Assembly (NCBI RefSeq): GCF_003259895.1
Contig: NZ_QLME01000009.1
Location: 32,533-96,532, forward strand
Direction of reading: 5' to 3'
DNA: 64,000 nt
From: Halanaerobium saccharolyticum
GTDB lineage: Bacteria > Bacillota > Halanaerobiia > Halanaerobiales > Halanaerobiaceae
The notes below the pieces were generated by a model. That model had not been told where the DNA came from, searched no databases, and saw only the letters and a list, made by a program, of their open reading frames with translations. The position numbers were made by a program, and so were the translations under genes. Below are positions 34,729-42,941 of the stretch, one piece after another. How positions within the stretch are numbered: the stretch's first letter is position 1; the number at the start of each line of letters is the position of its first letter.

Positions 34729-35001
34729 ATGACAATAGTAATTGATTGTATCGGTGATCCCTGTCCTCTTCCCTTAATTAAAACCGAAAGGCGTTTGCGA
34801 AAACTTAATTCAGGTGAGCAAATTTGTCTGCAGATTGACCATAATTGCGCCTTAAATATTATTCCTGAGTGGGCTCGCAAAAAAGGTTTTCAGGTAAAAG
34901 TAGAAAAAACCCCTTATCTGGAATGGAATATATATATCAAAAAAGTTCAGAAAAAACAGGTTCAAGAAGAAGTTGTGCTGAAAGAACAAAAAAATCAGTA
35001 G
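34729..35001 (+). CDS. tusA: TusA family sulfur carrier protein
   Basis: A 90-residue cytoplasmic sulfurtransferase carrier. The catalytic motif CPxP is present in IDCIGDPCPLPLIKTERRL (Cys near residue 12), followed by the two-layer alpha/beta core up to about residue 72 (LEWNIYIKK) and a Lys/Glu/Gln tail. Additional Cys residues (7, 33, 40) are not conserved features. TusA takes persulfide sulfur from rhodaneses or desulfurases and hands it on. Its place before a YnjB-type transporter and a rhodanese suggests a dedicated sulfur relay. ATG at 34729 has TGGAGG 8 bases upstream; a longer in-frame extension to 34657 lacks a ribosome site. Confidence 0.9.
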   Translation: MTIVIDCIGDPCPLPLIKTERRLRKLNSGEQICLQIDHNCALNIIPEWARKKGFQVKVEKTPYLEWNIYIKKVQKKQVQEEVVLKEQKNQ

Positions 35002-35101
35002 AAATTTGTTGGTGAATCTAAAGACAAAAACTTCTTTTAACTATATAATTATGATAGTTGCTAAAAATATCACAAAGTATATATTTTATGTTTGCTTAAA
35101 G

Positions 35102-35121
35102 ATGCCCCGGAGGGTATTTTT
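35102..35121 (+). terminator. Terminator after tusA
   Basis: ATGCCC (35102-35107), loop CGGA, GGGTAT (35112-35117), then TTTT. Short but GC-rich stem. The transporter operon thus likely has its own promoter; TATAAT occurs a few bases later at about 35125-35130. Confidence 0.6.
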
Positions 35122-35204
35122 CTATTATAATTGGAATTTATATATTTTTTACAAAATTATTAATGTCAGATAAAATACGAGGATTATACCAGGAGGTAGA
35201 AAAA

Positions 35205-36407
35205 ATGAAAAAAATAATAACAGCTTTAATAATCACTCTGCTTTTACTTTCTTTACCAGCAGCTGCGGCTGAGGTTTTAGATAAAAGCTGGGAGGAAATT
35301 GTAAATGAAGCTGAAGGTGAAACAGTTAATTTCTATATGTTTGGTGGAGATAGAAGAATCAATAACTGGGTAGATACTTTTGTTGCAGATAATTTAAAAG
35401 AAGAGTATAATATACATGTGCATCGGGTTCCAATGGGTCCTGATGATTATTTAAATAAACTGCTGGGAGAAAAGCAGATTGGACGTCAGCAGGGGAGTAT
35501 TGATTTACTCTGGATTAATGGAGAAAACTTTAAAGTAGCCAGGGAAAACGAATTACTTTTTGGATCTTTTACAGAAAAACTGCCAAATTTTAATAAATAT
35601 ATTGATCAAAATGCTGAAGGTGTAACCCATGATTTTGGTTATCCAACCGAAGGTTATGAAGCACCATATGGTAAAGCACAGTTTAGCTTTGTTTATGATT
35701 CTGCAAAAACAGAGGCTCCAGCCACTTTTGCTGAGCTGACAGCATGGATTAAAGATAACCCAGGTAAATTTACCTATGCTGCCTTACCAGATTTTACAGG
35801 ATCAGCTTTTGTCAGACATGTTATTTATAATACCTGTGGTGGTTATCAAAAATTTTATGAGATGCAGGAAGAAGAGTTTGTTAAAGCAATCCAGCCAGCA
35901 GTGGATTATTTAAAAGAAATTGAGCCCTACCTCTGGCGTGAAGGTGAGAGTTATCCTGCAACTCAGGCTCAGCTTGATAATTTATATGCTGATGGTGAGG
36001 TCTGGATGACAATGGGTTATCACCCCACTAAAGCAGCGGGAGAAATTGAAAAAGGTAACTTCCCTGCCAGCTCTCGTTCTTTTGTAATTGAAGAGGGAAC
36101 AATTTCGAATACTCATTTTTTAGCAGTTCCTTTTAATGCTCCCCAGCCAGAAGCTGCTCTGGTAGCAGCCAATTTTCTTCTGAGCTTTGAAGCACAGTAT
36201 AATAAGATGATCCCTGCCAACTGGGGAGATTTTACTGTTCTAGATTTTGATAAATTAAGCGAGCAGGAACGGCGAAAATTTGAGAATATTGACCTGGGAG
36301 AAGCAACAGTTCCTCTAGCAGAATTGGAGGCTCATCGAGTTCCAGAAATTCCTGCTAAATGGGTTCCCATGATTGAGGAAGTCTGGTCAGCAGAGGTGGC
36401 CCGATAA
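35205..36407 (+). CDS. ynjB: YnjB-like ABC transporter substrate-binding protein
   Basis: A 400-residue periplasmic binding protein. Signal peptide MKKIITALIITLLLLSLPAA with cleavage at AAA-EVL and no lipobox. Mature motifs are close to E. coli YnjB as I remember it: SWEEIVNEAEGETVNFYMFG then GDRRINNWVDTF, GSIDLLWINGENFKVARENE, and APYGKAQFSFVYD. Start set at ATG 35205 (AGGAGG at 35191-35196), not at the ATG 42 bases earlier. YnjB's substrate is unknown; the link with rhodanese (YnjE) in E. coli and here, plus TusA, points to an oxidised or organic sulfur compound. Two permeases and an ATPase follow. Confidence 0.9.
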   Translation: MKKIITALIITLLLLSLPAAAAEVLDKSWEEIVNEAEGETVNFYMFGGDRRINNWVDTFVADNLKEEYNIHVHRVPMGPDDYLNKLLGEKQIGRQQGSIDLLWINGENFKVARENELLFGSFTEKLPNFNKYIDQNAEGVTHDFGYPTEGYEAPYGKAQFSFVYDSAKTEAPATFAELTAWIKDNPGKFTYAALPDFTGSAFVRHVIYNTCGGYQKFYEMQEEEFVKAIQPAVDYLKEIEPYLWREGESYPATQAQLDNLYADGEVWMTMGYHPTKAAGEIEKGNFPASSRSFVIEEGTISNTHFLAVPFNAPQPEAALVAANFLLSFEAQYNKMIPANWGDFTVLDFDKLSEQERRKFENIDLGEATVPLAELEAHRVPEIPAKWVPMIEEVWSAEVAR

Positions 36408-36446
36408 TTTTTTGCAGATTCGACAAATTTAAGGAATGATAAAATT

Positions 36447-37322
36447 ATGTTCAAATTCCGTTTTAATAAATGGTATCCATATTTATTATTAAGCCCGGCT
36501 TTAATAGTACTTTTTCTATTATTTCTGGGAGGGGTCATTCTGGGCCTCTCTCAGAGCCTGGGCTATTTTCCTGTTTTAGGACTGGAAGAACCAACTTTTA
36601 AATATTATCTGGAGGTCTGGAGCAGTACTGAGTTTCTGAATTCTTTAGTTTTCAGTCTTTTTATTTCTTTTACTTCTGCTATTTTAACTACAATTATTGG
36701 TGTCTTTTTTGCCTATCAGCTTTTAAAAATAAAAAATAAAAATAGGATTATCAACTTTTTGTATAAACTGCCGATTATTGTTCCTCATATTATAGCTTCC
36801 CTGATGGTATTTTTAATTTTAACCCAGAGTGGTATACTATCCCGTTTTGCCTATCATTTAGGATTGATAGAAGAAATTGCAGAATTTCCGCGTCTTGTCT
36901 TTGATAAAAATGGATTTGGAATTATTGCAGCTTATCTCTGGAAACAGATTCCCTTTGTAGTCTTAATGGTTTATACTGTTTTAAAACAAATTAACGGTTC
37001 TTTTGAAGCAGCGGCAAAAAATCTGGGTGCTTCGAATTCTCAGGTTTTTAGAGAAATTTATTTACCGCTGACTGCTCCCAGTATTGGTTCGGCTTTTATT
37101 ATCATCTTTGCTTTCTCATTGGGTTCATTTGAGATACCATATCTGTTAGGGCCCACTTATCCTCAAACACTTTCGGTACTTGCTTATAAAAAATATATCA
37201 GCCTTGATTTAACTCAGAGACCTTATACAATGGTAATTGCAACATCACTGACAATGATAACGGTCATTTTAATTATGATTTACAGAAAGATTCTTTCTTT
37301 AATCAGCCGTTACCATCTTTAA
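36447..37322 (+). CDS. ABC transporter permease, YnjC N-terminal half-like
   Basis: A 291-residue inner-membrane permease with six predicted helices. Typical binding-protein-dependent permease motif near residue 190: NGSFEAAAKNLGASNSQVF followed by IYLPLTAPSIGSA. In E. coli the two permease domains are fused in YnjC; here they are separate consecutive genes. The gene starts 39 bases after the binding protein, with AAGGAATG as ribosome site. Confidence 0.9.
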   Translation: MFKFRFNKWYPYLLLSPALIVLFLLFLGGVILGLSQSLGYFPVLGLEEPTFKYYLEVWSSTEFLNSLVFSLFISFTSAILTTIIGVFFAYQLLKIKNKNRIINFLYKLPIIVPHIIASLMVFLILTQSGILSRFAYHLGLIEEIAEFPRLVFDKNGFGIIAAYLWKQIPFVVLMVYTVLKQINGSFEAAAKNLGASNSQVFREIYLPLTAPSIGSAFIIIFAFSLGSFEIPYLLGPTYPQTLSVLAYKKYISLDLTQRPYTMVIATSLTMITVILIMIYRKILSLISRYHL

Positions 37323-37343
37323 TAAACAGGCAGGAGAGATTTT

Positions 37344-38150
37344 ATGTTTAAAAAAAATATTTATCGGAAAATAATTTTATATGCTCTGATTTTTCTATTT
37401 GCTTTTCCCCTGCTGCTTTTACTGGTATGGGCTTTTTCCGGGCGCTGGCCCTGGCCCAATTTGATTGCAGAAAGCTTTAGTCTGGAAGGATGGCGTTATT
37501 TTATTGATCCGGCTAATGGAGCTGTAGAGTCACTGGCAACTTCGGTTATTATTGGGGTTGCTGTAACTTTTATTACTCTTTTGATTAGTATCCCGGCCGG
37601 GAAGGCGATGGGACTTTATGATTTTCCGGGCAAGGGAGCGGTAAAAATTCTGGTTCTGGCCCCTCTAATTGTTCCACCACTTGCAGTTACAATGGGGATT
37701 CACATTAATTTTATGCTCCTCGGGCTGGCTGATAAATTTATTGGAGTAATTCTCGTCCATCTGATTCCCACTCTTCCTTATTCGATCAGGATTATGACCC
37801 ATACTTTCGAAGGACTTGGTGATAAGTTTGAAGCACAGGCAAGAGTCTTAGGTGCTGGTCCTCTGCAGCGCTTTATTCATATTACCTTACCCTTAATCTC
37901 TCCGGGATTGTTTTCAGCCGGGATTCTAGTTTTTATAATTTCTTTCAGTCAGTATTTACTTACATTTTTAATTGGCGGGGGACGGATTATTACTTTTACC
38001 ATGCTCTTATTTCCTTTAGTTAACAGTGGTGACCGCATGCTTGCTGCAGTTTATAGTCTGGTTTTTATTGCTGCTGCTTTAATATTTACTCTGTTGATGG
38101 AAAGAGTCCTGGTAAATCCAGCCGAAAAAAGAGATCATTTTTACATTTAA
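37344..38150 (+). CDS. ABC transporter permease, YnjC C-terminal half-like
   Basis: A 268-residue permease: six hydrophobic segments and the coupling loop LGDKFEAQARVLGAGPLQRF then HITLPLISPGLFSAGILV near residue 170. The first helix is followed by an extracytoplasmic loop (AFSGRWPWPNLIAESFSLEG). It partners with the permease just upstream. Ribosome site CAGGAGAG lies seven bases before ATG. Confidence 0.9.
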   Translation: MFKKNIYRKIILYALIFLFAFPLLLLLVWAFSGRWPWPNLIAESFSLEGWRYFIDPANGAVESLATSVIIGVAVTFITLLISIPAGKAMGLYDFPGKGAVKILVLAPLIVPPLAVTMGIHINFMLLGLADKFIGVILVHLIPTLPYSIRIMTHTFEGLGDKFEAQARVLGAGPLQRFIHITLPLISPGLFSAGILVFIISFSQYLLTFLIGGGRIITFTMLLFPLVNSGDRMLAAVYSLVFIAAALIFTLLMERVLVNPAEKRDHFYI

Positions 38151-38199
38151 ATTAATTTTAACAATTATATTCCAAGTATATTCTTTGAGGAGTTAAAAT

Positions 38200-39246
38200 A
38201 TGTCTAGAATAACAATTGAAAATCTCAGTAAAAAATTTGACCAGAAAGAGGTTCTCAAAAACTTAAATCTGGAAGTAAGGGCCGAAGAAATGGTAGCACT
38301 TCTTGGTCCTTCTGGCTGTGGAAAGACTACAACCTTAAAATTGATTTCTGGCCTTTTAGCAGCAGATACCGGTGATATTAAATTTGATGGTAATTCAGTT
38401 ATTGAGCTGCCTACAGAAAAAAGAGGAGCAGTTTTAGTTTTCCAGGAAAATTTGCTTTTCCCTCATTTAAATATTGAAGAAAATATTGCCTTTGGCCTTA
38501 AAATGTCAGGGGTTGAGAAAAAAATTAGAACCAGCAGAGTTACAGAACTTTTAGAACTTGTAAATCTGCCTGGATATCAAAAAAGAATGCCGGGTGAACT
38601 TTCCGGGGGGCAGCAGCAGCGAATTGCTCTGGCCAGAGCTCTGGCAGTTAACCCCAGGGTTCTGCTCCTGGATGAGCCGATTTCGAATCTTGACGCCAAT
38701 TTGAGAGAAGAAATGCGGGAGTTAATTAGAAAAATCCATGAAGAAGAAAATATGACAACAATTTTTGTCACCCATGACCGTGAGGAAGCTTTACTTGTTG
38801 CTGATAGAATTGCAGTTATGAAAAATGGTAGTTTAGAACAAATCGGAACTCCCGAAGAACTCTACCGCAGTCCAGTTAATAGATATGTTGCTAACTTCTT
38901 TGGCCAGGCTAATTATATCAGAGGTTGTAAACTGGGAGATGAGTTTTATCCAGACTGTCAGAATACTGAGTTAAAACATGACCAAGAGGCAGAGAAGAAA
39001 TTGGTGATGATTAGACCGGAGTTTTTGCATCTGACTAAGGAAGAATTTTCTGATTCAGATTTAATGGTTTTAAAGTCAAAAATAATTAAAAGAAGTTATG
39101 CCGGAGAGAGAATTTATTATCAGGTTGAGGCAGATAAGCTGCAGGATCCACTCCGGGTAATAGATTATAATTTAAGCAACTTTGAAGCTGGCGAAGAAGT
39201 TTTTCTGCATATTCCGCTGGCTAAGGCTGCTTATCTAAAAGAATAA
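38200..39246 (+). CDS. ABC transporter ATP-binding protein with TOBE-like C-terminus (YnjD-like)
   Basis: A 348-residue ATPase: Walker A GPSGCGKTT near residue 36, Q-loop VFQENLLFPHLNIEENIAFG, signature LSGGQQQRIALARAL (about 131), Walker B LLLDEPISNLDANL, and H-loop FVTHDREEALLVADR. Residues of about 235-348 form a regulatory TOBE-type domain (MIRPEFLHLTKEEF, SYAGERIYYQVEAD), absent from the short E. coli YnjD and more like PotA/FbpC subunits. Completes the transporter with the binding protein and two permeases. Confidence 0.92.
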   Translation: MSRITIENLSKKFDQKEVLKNLNLEVRAEEMVALLGPSGCGKTTTLKLISGLLAADTGDIKFDGNSVIELPTEKRGAVLVFQENLLFPHLNIEENIAFGLKMSGVEKKIRTSRVTELLELVNLPGYQKRMPGELSGGQQQRIALARALAVNPRVLLLDEPISNLDANLREEMRELIRKIHEEENMTTIFVTHDREEALLVADRIAVMKNGSLEQIGTPEELYRSPVNRYVANFFGQANYIRGCKLGDEFYPDCQNTELKHDQEAEKKLVMIRPEFLHLTKEEFSDSDLMVLKSKIIKRSYAGERIYYQVEADKLQDPLRVIDYNLSNFEAGEEVFLHIPLAKAAYLKE

Positions 39247-39399
39247 TTTTGCAGTATTATTTTCTGATTCTGCTTTGGTTGAGGACAACAAAAATAAAGT
39301 TAATATTTAGCTATTAACCATAATGACAATGTGATATATTTAACTATATAATTAAATTGTGAAATTTAAAACATTATTAAATCACAGGGAGGAATTATT

Positions 39400-40338
39400 T
39401 TGTTAAAAAGTAGAAAAAATTTATTAGTCCTGGCAATGATTCTAGTTTTTGTTCTTAGTTTTTCTTTAATGGCAGCAGCACAATTTGTTCCAATTGAAGA
39501 CCGGGGTTATGCAAACCCAGAAGTTTTGATTAGTGCAGAAGAATTAACCGAAATTATGGAGAGAGATGATGTTAAAATAGTCGATTTTCGTAATATGGCG
39601 ATGTATATGACCGGTCATGTTCCAGGTGCAACTAATGTCTGGCGTTCTGATCAGGAAAATACTGATGCTGATTATGGTGGTATAAGAGCTACCCCAGAAC
39701 AAATGGCTGCAATGCTCAGCGAAAAAGGTATTGCCGAAGATGATTTAATTGTAATTTATGATGCTAAAGGTGATTATGATGCCTCAAGAATGTGGTGGAT
39801 TTTAACAATGTACGGCCACGATAAAGTTAGACTCCTAGATGGCGGCCTTGAGAGATGGAAAGCTTTAGGTAAAGATACAGCTATTTTACCAAGCAATTAT
39901 GATGAAACAGATTATAGTTTTGATGAATCTGAATTTGATTTTTCAATGCTGGCTACCACTGAAGATGTTGAAGCGGCAATTGATAATGAGACTGCTTTAG
40001 TTTTAGATACAAGATCTGAAGGTGAACATACCGGTGCAGATCTGAAAAGTGGTGCCGCAAGAAAAGGGTGTATTCCTGGAAGTGTCTGGATTGAATGGAC
40101 TGAGGCTTTAAATGATGATTTAACATTTAAATCTGCTGAAGATTTAAGAGCAGTTTATGGTGAAGCTATTGAAGGTAAAGATGTTATAGTTCCTTACTGT
40201 CAGTCAGCTGTTAGATCTTCACATACAACCTTTGTTTTAACCCAGCTGCTGGGTGTAGATGCTAAAGTTCAAAATTATGATGGATCCTGGATAGAGTGGA
40301 GTGCCAGAGAAGATTTACCAGTTGAAAATGGTGAGTAA
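39400..40338 (+). CDS. ynjE: Exported tandem rhodanese (thiosulfate sulfurtransferase, YnjE-like)
   Basis: A 312-residue sulfurtransferase. Signal peptide (hydrophobic 8-25, cleavage near MAAA-QF), then two rhodanese domains: about 45-165 (KIVDFRNMAMYMTGHVPGAT) and 190-305 (ALVLDTRSEGEHTGAD). The active loop IVPYCQSAVRSSH near residue 267 has the catalytic Cys and the C-x-x-x-x-R arrangement; a second Cys is in RKGCIPGSVW. The start is TTG at 39400 with GGGAGGA nine bases upstream. As with E. coli ynjE it follows the ynjBCD-type genes and ends at a strong terminator. It probably works in the periplasm on the substrate or product of the transporter. Confidence 0.92.
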   Translation: MLKSRKNLLVLAMILVFVLSFSLMAAAQFVPIEDRGYANPEVLISAEELTEIMERDDVKIVDFRNMAMYMTGHVPGATNVWRSDQENTDADYGGIRATPEQMAAMLSEKGIAEDDLIVIYDAKGDYDASRMWWILTMYGHDKVRLLDGGLERWKALGKDTAILPSNYDETDYSFDESEFDFSMLATTEDVEAAIDNETALVLDTRSEGEHTGADLKSGAARKGCIPGSVWIEWTEALNDDLTFKSAEDLRAVYGEAIEGKDVIVPYCQSAVRSSHTTFVLTQLLGVDAKVQNYDGSWIEWSAREDLPVENGE

Positions 40339-40376
40339 TAAAACTGAGAAAAGAATAGTAAAATAAGAAGATAATT

Positions 40377-40403
40377 GAGAGAGGGAATTCCCTCTCTCTT
40401 TTT
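40377..40403 (+). terminator. Terminator after the Ynj-type operon
   Basis: GAGAGAGGG (40377-40385), loop AATT, CCCTCTCTC (40390-40398), then TTTTT. Perfect 9-pair stem: very strong. Confidence 0.93.
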
Positions 40404-40445
40404 GCTGTAGAAAAGTGAAAACTATTTTATGAATTGGTCATCTTG

Positions 40446-40454
40446 TGCTATAAT
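40446..40454 (+). promoter_or_regulatory. Extended -10 promoter for the transferase operon
   Basis: TGCTATAAT (40446-40454), 42 bases before the ATG at 40496. No clear -35. It follows the strong terminator, so the next four genes form a separate transcription unit. Confidence 0.6.
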
Positions 40455-40495
40455 ATAGTCAGGTTTTATTTTGTGAAAGGCGGAAAATAAAAATT

Positions 40496-41188
40496 ATGGA
40501 AGTACAACTTTCAGTTGTTATCCCCACCCTGAATGAAGAAAAGAATATTGCAGATCTGATTGATTATCTAAAAAATGAAAAAGTTAAAACTGAAATTATT
40601 ATTTCTGATGCTGACAGCAGTGATCAGACCAGAGAAATTGCAGCCTCCAGGGGAGCGAAAGTAGTTAATTCCAGGCAGGGTAATCGTGGGCTGCAGTTAA
40701 ATAAGGGAGCCGAAATTGCATCTGCTCCACTCATCTTATTTTTACATGCTGATTCTACTTTAGAGAACTCAGCTTTAAATTCTTTAGTAAAAAAAATGAA
40801 GCGGAAGCCCGATAAAATTGGCGGCTGCTTTAGTCTTAAAATTGAATCTGAACATCCACTTCTAAAATTCATCAGCTGGTCTTCTAATTTAAGAGCCAGA
40901 TATTTAAATTTGATTTTTGGAGATCAGGGAATGTTCATCAAAAAAGAAATTTTTAAAAAGCTGGGAGGATTTCCTGAAATAGAACTGATGGAAGACTGGG
41001 AGTTTTCCAGAAAAATGGCAGAGGCGGGAGAACTGCTTTTTTTAGATAAAAAAATTTATACATCTGCCAGACGCTGGGAAGAATATGGTGTATTAAAGAC
41101 TATTCTTTTGATGCATAAAATAAAATTTTTACATATGCTGGGATACAGTCCCCAGAAGCTTAAAAAAATTTACCATGATGCGCGTTAG
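40496..41188 (+). CDS. Family 2 glycosyltransferase, TIGR04283 type (rSAM/selenodomain- or arsenosugar-associated)
   Basis: A 230-residue GT-A enzyme. Motifs: LSVVIPTLNEEKNIADLIDY, IIISDADSSDQTREIAAS, then the family-specific RQGNRGLQLNKGAEIASAPL and LFLHADSTLE, with the D-x-D like metal site in HAD, and FGDQGMFIKKEIFKKLGGFP. The G-R/N-R-G-x-Q-x-N-x-G-A segment is the trait I know from TIGR04283 (transferase 2, rSAM/selenodomain-associated; also called arsenosugar biosynthesis-associated glycosyltransferase). No radical SAM partner (ArsS) is in the window. It forms an operon with the TIGR04282-like gene. Confidence 0.85.
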   Translation: MEVQLSVVIPTLNEEKNIADLIDYLKNEKVKTEIIISDADSSDQTREIAASRGAKVVNSRQGNRGLQLNKGAEIASAPLILFLHADSTLENSALNSLVKKMKRKPDKIGGCFSLKIESEHPLLKFISWSSNLRARYLNLIFGDQGMFIKKEIFKKLGGFPEIELMEDWEFSRKMAEAGELLFLDKKIYTSARRWEEYGVLKTILLMHKIKFLHMLGYSPQKLKKIYHDAR

Positions 41189-41214
41189 CTAAAATTAGAC
41201 AGGAGGAGATTATT

Positions 41215-41898
41215 TTGCAGGCTGCAGTTGTATTAATGAGTAGAGCTCCAATCCCAGGAAAAACTAAAACAAGACTGGAAAGTCATCTAAAAAAAGAAGA
41301 ATGTGCTGAACTGCATCAGGCTTTTCTAAAGGATATAAATACTAAGTTTTTAAATTTAAAAAAAGTATATTCCCGGCTTGACTTATATCTGAGTTATACT
41401 CCAACAGATACTTCTTTTCAGTTTGCAGAAGTAATTGATAAACAATTTGTGAGAATACCACAGCGGGGGAAAAATTTAGGAGAAAAAATGTATTATGCAC
41501 TCTCTGATGCCTATCAGGAAAGCAATCTGCCTGTGCTTATTACCGGTTCTGATCTGCCGCTTCTGGATCTTGATATTTTTACAGAAGCCCTGGCTGGTTT
41601 AAAAGAAAGAGATTTAGTTATTGGTCCTTCTCAGGATGGAGGCTATTATCTGATCGGGATGAAAAAACCGGAAAAATTTCTCTTTGATTTTGAAAACTGG
41701 GGAAATTTTTCAGTTTTAGAAAAGACTATCAGAGAGGCCAGCAGGCACAACTTGAAGAGTCATTTTTTGCCTGAGGCATCAGATGTAGATACTTTTAAAG
41801 AACTGCTGCAGTTAAGATCGGAACTTAGAGAGAGAGAAGTTGACTCGAATTATCCTCAAAACACCCAGAAAATAATCCAAAAAGTTTTTAACTATTAA
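41215..41898 (+). CDS. TIGR04282/DUF2064 family transferase (rSAM/selenodomain- or arsenosugar-associated)
   Basis: A 227-residue nucleotidyl/glycosyl transferase-like protein. It starts AAVVLMSRAPIPGKTKTRLE (the P-x-P-G-x-x-K-T-R-L nucleotide-binding signature), continues with LPVLITGSDLPLLDLDIF (G-S-D-x-P metal motif) and DLVIGPSQDGGYYLIGMKKP. These define DUF2064 (TIGR04282). Family members are proposed to act with TIGR04283 transferases on a modified sugar. Start is TTG at 41215 with AGGAGGAG nine bases before it. Function in this context is inferred from pairing only. Confidence 0.87.
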   Translation: MQAAVVLMSRAPIPGKTKTRLESHLKKEECAELHQAFLKDINTKFLNLKKVYSRLDLYLSYTPTDTSFQFAEVIDKQFVRIPQRGKNLGEKMYYALSDAYQESNLPVLITGSDLPLLDLDIFTEALAGLKERDLVIGPSQDGGYYLIGMKKPEKFLFDFENWGNFSVLEKTIREASRHNLKSHFLPEASDVDTFKELLQLRSELREREVDSNYPQNTQKIIQKVFNY

Positions 41899-41914
41899 TT
41901 ATGGAGGTAGTATT

Positions 41915-42928
41915 ATGTCTTTTCAGGAAGAGTTAGTACAGAAGTTGAAGGATTATATTAGAGATAGAAGTTTTATGAGAGCAACAGGTATTAGCCCTCA
42001 GGCTGAATTAGAATTTTTGGCTCAGGGTGAGTATAATATTAATTATCTGATTAAGGATCAGGAAGAAAAATATGTGCTGCGGGTCAATCTGGGCAGCCAG
42101 ATGAATCTTGATGATCAGATTGGTTATGAGTTCTCTGCCCTGGAAGCACTGGCTCCATCTGGTGTTACTCCAAGACCTTTTTTTCTTGATAATTCTAGAG
42201 AAAAAATAGATTATGGGATACTGCTGATGGAATATTTATCTGGCCGGCCTCTCGATTATCAAAAAGATTTAAAAGCTGCTGCCAAAGTACTGGCTAAAAT
42301 TCATAAATTAGATGTGGGTAGAGCGGACAGGTTAATCAGAGAAGAAAAACCATTAACAGCTATCTGGAATGAATGTTCTTCCCTGCTGGACAAATATTTT
42401 GATTCTGAACTGGGAAAGCCGGAAATAAAAACTTTCTTAAAAAAGATGAAAGCAGATCTGGCAGCAAAGCGGGAAAAGGAAGTAGAATTAATGGATATTT
42501 TTCCTCTATCTATAGTCAACACCGAGGTCAACTCCAATAATTTTATTATTAATGATAAGTTTAATCTTGCTTATCTGGTTGACTGGGAAAAACCTTTAGT
42601 TACCACACCACTGCAGGATCTAAGTCATTTTATGGTGCCGACTACCACTCTCTGGAAGACAAATTTTATTTTTAATCAGGGAGAAGAGGAAGAGTTTTTG
42701 CATCACTACCTCAAAGAAAGAGGAAGAGATTCGCAGTATCGCGAAGTAAAAAGTGCTCTCAAACTTTTTAATCAGTTTTCTGCAATGCGTGGTGTTTCCT
42801 GGTCGGCGATGGCCTGGGTTGAATATCAGGCTGCTGATCGCGAAATAAAAAACCAGGATACTTTTGAAACAATGGATAGTTATTTACGCTTGGATTTTCT
42901 GGAAATGCTTTTCCCAGCTGTTAAGTGA
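41915..42928 (+). CDS. APH/choline kinase-like phosphotransferase with altered catalytic loop
   Basis: A 337-residue protein of the aminoglycoside phosphotransferase (PF01636) fold. N-lobe: YNINYLIKDQEEKYVLRVNL (ATP-site Lys/Arg region), hinge LLMEYLSGRPLDY. In the catalytic loop, where kinases have H-x-D-x-x-x-x-N, this protein reads IVNTEVNSNNFII (about 208), so His is Asn and the base Asp is Glu, while the metal-binding Asn is kept. The later D-x-E site is YLVDWEKPL, with Asp retained. Activity could be retained with Glu, as a family trait, or lost. It starts 16 bases after the TIGR04282-like gene and may phosphorylate a sugar or alcohol in the same pathway. Confidence 0.83.
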   Translation: MSFQEELVQKLKDYIRDRSFMRATGISPQAELEFLAQGEYNINYLIKDQEEKYVLRVNLGSQMNLDDQIGYEFSALEALAPSGVTPRPFFLDNSREKIDYGILLMEYLSGRPLDYQKDLKAAAKVLAKIHKLDVGRADRLIREEKPLTAIWNECSSLLDKYFDSELGKPEIKTFLKKMKADLAAKREKEVELMDIFPLSIVNTEVNSNNFIINDKFNLAYLVDWEKPLVTTPLQDLSHFMVPTTTLWKTNFIFNQGEEEEFLHHYLKERGRDSQYREVKSALKLFNQFSAMRGVSWSAMAWVEYQAADREIKNQDTFETMDSYLRLDFLEMLFPAVK

Positions 42929-42941
42929 TTAGGAGGTTTAT

